A stretch of DNA of 7,854 nucleotides. Source: Alphaproteobacteria bacterium (GTDB taxonomy: Bacteria > Pseudomonadota > Alphaproteobacteria > ATCC43930 > CGMCC-115725). The position numbers were made by a program, and so were the translations under genes. The stretch spans positions 1 through 7,854 of the forward strand of contig JAGWIH010000098.1 in the NCBI GenBank assembly GCA_028866355.1, given 5' to 3'. Under the pieces are notes generated by a model. It saw only the letters and a program-made list of their open reading frames with translations. It was not told where the DNA came from and did no database searches. This document shows, piece after piece, positions 5,817 through 7,854 of this stretch. The number at the start of each line of letters is the position of its first letter. The first letter of the stretch is position 1.

Positions 5817-6121
5817 CGATCTTCCCGGTTTTTCTTTTTGCCCGTCTCAACAATTGCGAGCGACGTCGTTGAGGTAACCCCTTTTTCATCGTCAATACAA
5901 GCTTAACGAGATAATTCTATGATTAATATCAATGGCTTGTCGGAAGATTTTACAATGAGGCCAAGATCGTCGCGGCGCGGACACCTTTACTTAACTATGA
6001 CTGGAGGAATTAACCGTACTTTCTTGCATTTTAATGACCTTTTAGGATTGTGAGTTCGGCCTCGTACAATTACTTTCGCCACTAAGAAATCTGCACGAAC
6101 AAAAGAGCCCGAGGAAAGACG
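5817..6121. other. AT-rich divergent intergenic region (305 bases)
   Basis: This gap between two divergent genes drops to about 32% GC at 5881-5960 and about 38% at 5981-6060, by hand count, against a clearly GC-rich surround. It contains several items. A dyad CTCAAC (5846-5851)/GTTGAG (5868-5873) lies just upstream of the methyltransferase. A CtrA-like TCAA-N7-TTAAC is at 5892-5907. A TACAAT -10-like hexamer at 6065-6070 has only a poor -35 and would serve the 6122 gene. Two further isolated TTAAC words are at 5991 and 6010. A 44-codon reading frame (ATG 5919, TGA 6051-6053) is open but lacks a convincing ribosome site. The region may simply be a long regulatory spacer, or the remains of acquired DNA. 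Confidence 0.6.
5846..5873. promoter_or_regulatory. Inverted repeat upstream of the methyltransferase, possible operator
   Basis: CTCAAC (5846-5851) and GTTGAG (5868-5873) are exact complements 16 nt apart, and the palindrome CGACGTCG (5861-5868) overlaps the right half. The left edge is 30 nt before the ATG at 5816 on the minus strand, so it lies in the leader or at the promoter. A dimeric repressor site or an mRNA hairpin would both fit; no specific regulator family can be named. Confidence 0.3.
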
Positions 6122-6424
6122 ATGGTCCGCCGCACTACGCATGCGTATGCGCGTCCAGGCTGGACGCCTGGCACCGGCGACGAATCTGCACAAATTCTGT
6201 CGCAGCGCCGCTGGCGAATCATGCAGAGCGTTCTGCCGTTCGACAACGCGCTAGACCCTTTGCCCGCGTGGGTTCGCACCCCCGACCAGTTCGTCGGCTG
6301 GCTGTCGTGCCGGATCGACCAGGCCGGCTTGCGCACTTACTTCCACGAAATCCAGGCCGTCGCGAAGCAAACGAGCGATCTCGAGCTCCTGCGCTTCGCC
6401 CGCAAATATCTCGGCCAAGTCTGA
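6122..6424 (+). CDS. Small hypothetical protein (100 residues)
   Basis: I do not recognise this protein. It has no signal peptide or membrane helix. The first 30 residues are basic and Gly/Pro-rich (MVRRTTHAYARPGWTPGTGD), and the rest looks like a compact helical fold with LPAWVRTPDQFVGWL, a C-R-I-D segment and a C-terminal amphipathic helix (DLELLRFARKYL). The start at 6122 is supported by a good purine-rich ribosome site, GAGGAAAG at 6111-6118, the best in the window. An ATG at 6221 (MQSVLPF) is an alternative that would drop the odd N-terminus but lacks such a site. A TACAAT -10-like box at 6065-6070 could drive it. It is followed 109 nt later by a strong intrinsic terminator, consistent with a single-gene transcript. 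The first codons contain overlapping palindromes (6136-6171). Confidence 0.6.
   Translation: MVRRTTHAYARPGWTPGTGDESAQILSQRRWRIMQSVLPFDNALDPLPAWVRTPDQFVGWLSCRIDQAGLRTYFHEIQAVAKQTSDLELLRFARKYLGQV
6136..6171. repeat. Cluster of overlapping palindromes in the 5' coding region
   Basis: TACGCATGCGTA (6136-6147) is a perfect 12-bp palindrome. Three bases on, GCGTCCA (6151-6157) pairs with TGGACGC (6161-6167) around a 3-nt loop. The overlapping CCAGGC (6155-6160) pairs with GCCTGG (6166-6171) around a 5-nt loop. The last two hairpins are mutually exclusive. They fall 14-49 nt inside the 6122 gene, where structure would affect early translation, or where a dimeric protein could bind DNA. Confidence 0.45.
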
Positions 6425-6498
6425 AACGGCGGCGAACGACCGCGCCGCGTAAACGTTTTATTAACCATACCGCATCATTTTGGGTGCGCGCTGTTTTA

Positions 6499-6515
6499 CT
6501 CCGGCATCGCCGGAG
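6499..6515 (+). repeat. Hairpin sharing a 12-base core with the following terminator
   Basis: CTCCGGC (6499-6505) and GCCGGAG (6509-6515) form a perfect 7-bp stem with an ATC loop. Its core CCGGCATCGCCG (6501-6512) recurs exactly at 6542-6553 inside the next terminator. It has no T-tract. It lies in the 3' untranslated part of the 6122 transcript and may be a stability element or part of a 3'-end-derived small RNA. Confidence 0.45.
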
Positions 6516-6533
6516 CGATCAGCCCCCCAACTC

Positions 6534-6568
6534 AAAGAGCCCCGGCATCGCCGCGGGCTCTTTTTTTT
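6534..6568 (+). terminator. Rho-independent terminator after the 6122 gene
   Basis: AAAGAGCCC (6534-6542) pairs with GGGCTCTTT (6555-6563). The inner stem is CGGC/GCCG (6543-6546, 6550-6553) with an ATC loop and one bulged C at 6554. Eight T residues follow at 6561-6568. Flanking A and T runs make it potentially bidirectional. It ends the transcript of the 100-residue protein gene, 109 nt after its stop, and isolates it from what follows. Confidence 0.88.
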
Positions 6569-6650
6569 GCGTCGGCGTCCTTGACGTCGGGGCCTGGCGG
6601 CCTTCGACTAAAATCAACTAACCCATTGAAAAGACACAGAGTCATCAATG

Positions 6651-6666
6651 TGGCCCGGCCCTTGCA
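6651..6666 (+). promoter_or_regulatory. Sigma-54 (RpoN) -24/-12 type promoter
   Basis: TGGCCCGGCCCTTGCA matches the RpoN consensus TGGCACG-N4-TTGCW with a single difference (A to C). It keeps the GG (6652-6653) and GC (6664-6665) dinucleotides at the required 10-nt separation. The predicted start is about 12 nt beyond GC, near 6677. That would give a transcript of about 135 nt ending at the 6811 terminator. An RpoN promoter needs an upstream activator site, which I could not identify. The match is strong, but the background is rich in GGCC words. Confidence 0.45.
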
Positions 6667-6676
6667 CTACTCTTGG

Positions 6677-6811
6677 CAAGTCCGCACAAACGGGCCGTTC
6701 GGGACAGACGCACGAAAAAAAGCAGGGATCCGCCCCCGCGATGTCTCCCGAATGAGACCTCAGTTGGCGGACGACTCAACGGCGGATCCGCAAGGATCCG
6801 CCGCTTTTTTT
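6677..6811 (+). ncRNA. Candidate structured small RNA or attenuator leader
   Basis: No protein gene fits this stretch between two terminators, yet it holds several matched helices. P1 is GTCCGC (6680-6685) with GCGGAC (6767-6772). P2 is CGTTCGGGA (6696-6704, one G-U) with TCCCGAATG (6746-6754), continued past a 2-nt bulge by GAC (6707-6709)/GTC (6743-6745). The P2 loop carries a run of seven A (6715-6721) and GGATCCGCC (6726-6734). That 9-mer is complementary to the left arm of the terminator (6781-6789), and in part (6729-6734) to 6766-6771, so a pseudoknot or antiterminator is possible. A competing local hairpin is GTCTC/GAGAC (6743-6747, 6754-6758). The start is taken from the RpoN-type promoter and the end from the T-tract. 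It could act alone as an sRNA, or as a leader of the glycosyltransferase gene at 6871. I recognise no known RNA family. Pairings were read by eye, not folded. Confidence 0.5.
6780..6811 (+). terminator. Strong Rho-independent terminator before the glycosyltransferase
   Basis: CGGCGGATCC (6780-6789) and GGATCCGCCG (6794-6803) form a perfect 10-bp stem closed by a GCAA (GNRA) tetraloop. One C and seven T residues (6805-6811) follow. It ends 59 nt before the ATG at 6871. No protein gene lies between the previous terminator and this one, so it must end a non-coding transcript or attenuate the glycosyltransferase gene. Confidence 0.9.
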
Positions 6812-6870
6812 GCCTGCGGCGCACCCCGTCGCTATCGGTTCATTAGCCATTTTCCGCCACCATCCAGACC

Positions 6871-7854
6871 ATGGCCCAGCCCCTAACGATGTCCCGGCCG
6901 GACTGGCGCGGCGCGATTGACGCGCCCCTACCCGCCCCATCGCGCCATGTGATGCACGTGCTGCCGGGCTTCGGCGTTGGCGGCATTCAGGTCCGCCTTG
7001 CGCGCATCATCAATGCACTCGGCCCGCGCTTCCGCCACACCATCCTGAGCCTCAATGGCGACATCAGCTGCGGCGAACGGATCGACCCCGCCGCCACCGT
7101 TACGGTCGAACCGGCGGTGCCGCACGGCAATCTGCTGGCGCGGCTCAAGGCCGACGCCGGCCGCATCCATGTCGCGGCACCCGATCTGCTCGCGACCTAC
7201 AATTGGGGCGCCATCGAATGGGCGATGGCGAACCGCATCCATGTCGGCGTGCGCCACTGCCATTTCGAAGACGGCTTCGGCCCCGATGAAGCCGAGCGGC
7301 CGCTGTGGCGTCGCGGCGTGCTGCGCCGTGTGGCGCTTGCCCGGACCGAAGCGGTGATCGTGCCGTCGCACGAGCTCGAGGCGATCGCGCTGCGACGCTG
7401 GCGTCTGCCGGAATCGCGCGTGCAGTATCTGCCGAACGGGATCGAGGTCGGCAGTTTTCGTCAAGTCGTTGTTGACGCGCCGCCGTTTCCGCGCGGCAAC
7501 AACGAGATCGTCATCGGCACGGTTGCGCCGTTGCGGCCGGAGAAAAATCTCGGCCGTCTGCTCACTGCCTTCGCACGGCTCGACAATCGCGCGACGCGCT
7601 TGGTCATCGCCGGCGACGGCAGCGAGCGCCCGAGGCTCGAGGCCATGGCCCAACGCCTCGGCATTGCCGACCGGGTCCATTTCATGGGCGCGGTGCGCGA
7701 ACCGCAACACGCGCTCGCATTTTTCGATGTCTTCGCACTGTCATCCGATACCGAGCAGATGCCGATGACGGTGCTTGAAGCCATGGCGGCAGGCCTGCCG
7801 GTCGCCGCGGTCGACGTTGGCGACATCAAGCACATGGTCGCGCACGCCAACCGC
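6871..7854 (+). CDS. GT4-family glycosyltransferase, 3' end beyond window
   Basis: 328 codons are open to the right edge without a stop. The N-terminal half has the GT-B start HVMHVLPGFGVGGIQVRLAR (about 27-45), with the glycine-rich acceptor-domain loop. The C-terminal donor domain shows IGTVAPLRPEKNLGRLLTAF, LVIAGDGSERPRLE, RVHFMGAV and the EX7E motif (E295 to E303) in TEQMPMTVLEAMAAGLPV, all hallmarks of GT4 retaining transferases that bind nucleotide-sugars. About 40-60 residues are missing, judged from usual lengths of 350-400. It probably acts at the cytoplasmic membrane face in polysaccharide or lipopolysaccharide assembly; the sugar is unknown. The frame opens after TAG at 6844-6846, and ATG 6871 is the first start. 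ATG 6889 is next. Neither has a Shine-Dalgarno, so the start is uncertain. A long structured leader with a terminator lies upstream. Confidence 0.9.
   Translation, partial: MAQPLTMSRPDWRGAIDAPLPAPSRHVMHVLPGFGVGGIQVRLARIINALGPRFRHTILSLNGDISCGERIDPAATVTVEPAVPHGNLLARLKADAGRIHVAAPDLLATYNWGAIEWAMANRIHVGVRHCHFEDGFGPDEAERPLWRRGVLRRVALARTEAVIVPSHELEAIALRRWRLPESRVQYLPNGIEVGSFRQVVVDAPPFPRGNNEIVIGTVAPLRPEKNLGRLLTAFARLDNRATRLVIAGDGSERPRLEAMAQRLGIADRVHFMGAVREPQHALAFFDVFALSSDTEQMPMTVLEAMAAGLPVAAVDVGDIKHMVAHANR

Noticed and set aside
6648..6755. 35-codon frame that could be a leader peptide of the attenuator
   Set aside because: Its ATG lies upstream of the predicted RpoN start, it has no Shine-Dalgarno, and it has no run of a single amino acid codon that would suit ribosome-mediated attenuation.
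6581..6886. 101-codon plus-strand frame across the structured RNA region
   Set aside because: It runs through both helices and the terminator with T-tract and has no ribosome site or recognisable domain; the RNA reading explains the sequence better.
6928..7710. 260-codon minus-strand open frame antisense to the glycosyltransferase
   Set aside because: The plus strand encodes clear GT4 motifs including EX7E. The minus frame has a low-complexity, Arg/His/Asp-rich product with no motif.

Overview
The window is GC-rich (coding regions roughly 60-65% GC by eye) and looks like a chromosomal segment of an alphaproteobacterium. The basis is a FkbM-type methyltransferase, a Cache-sensor hybrid-free histidine kinase, CtrA-like TTAA-N7-TTAAC motifs, weak or absent Shine-Dalgarno sites and the general codon style. 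I cannot name a genus. No insertion sequence, phage gene or CRISPR array is visible.

Layout. Positions 1-614 hold the last 31 codons of a type III polyketide synthase, joined by a GTGA start/stop overlap to an isoprenylcysteine carboxyl methyltransferase (ICMT)-family membrane enzyme. This pair suggests synthesis and O-methylation of a polyketide lipid such as an alkylpyrone. A 54-residue lipoprotein (757-921), a tRNA-Lys(UUU) with its own promoter (959-1079) and a two-helix membrane protein with a bacterial PH domain (1102-1569) follow on the plus strand. A FkbM methyltransferase (1574-2407, minus) is tail-to-tail with the PH gene. A 186-base divergent region carrying a CtrA-like box separates it from an orphan sensor histidine kinase (2594-4375, plus). 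The kinase is in turn tail-to-tail with a minus-strand pair: a class I SAM methyltransferase (5064-5816) followed by a 197-residue lipoprotein (4384-4977).

From 5817 to 6121 there is a conspicuous AT-rich island (stretches near 32-38% GC) between divergent genes. A 100-residue unknown protein (6122-6424) follows, with overlapping palindromes in its first codons and a strong Rho-independent terminator (6534-6568) after it. The 446-base gap 6425-6870 is the most unusual stretch. After that terminator comes a sigma-54-type -24/-12 promoter match (6651-6666), then about 135 nt with nested long-range helices ending in a second, near-perfect terminator (6780-6811). A 9-nt copy of the terminator's right arm lies 54 nt upstream of its left arm. 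This reads as either a stand-alone sRNA or a terminator/antiterminator leader for the gene downstream.

That gene (6871 to the window end) is a GT4-family glycosyltransferase, open at the right edge. Taken together, the window is envelope-oriented: two or three methyltransferases, two lipoproteins, a membrane PH protein, a sensor kinase and a glycosyltransferase. The genes form several short independent units, not one operon.
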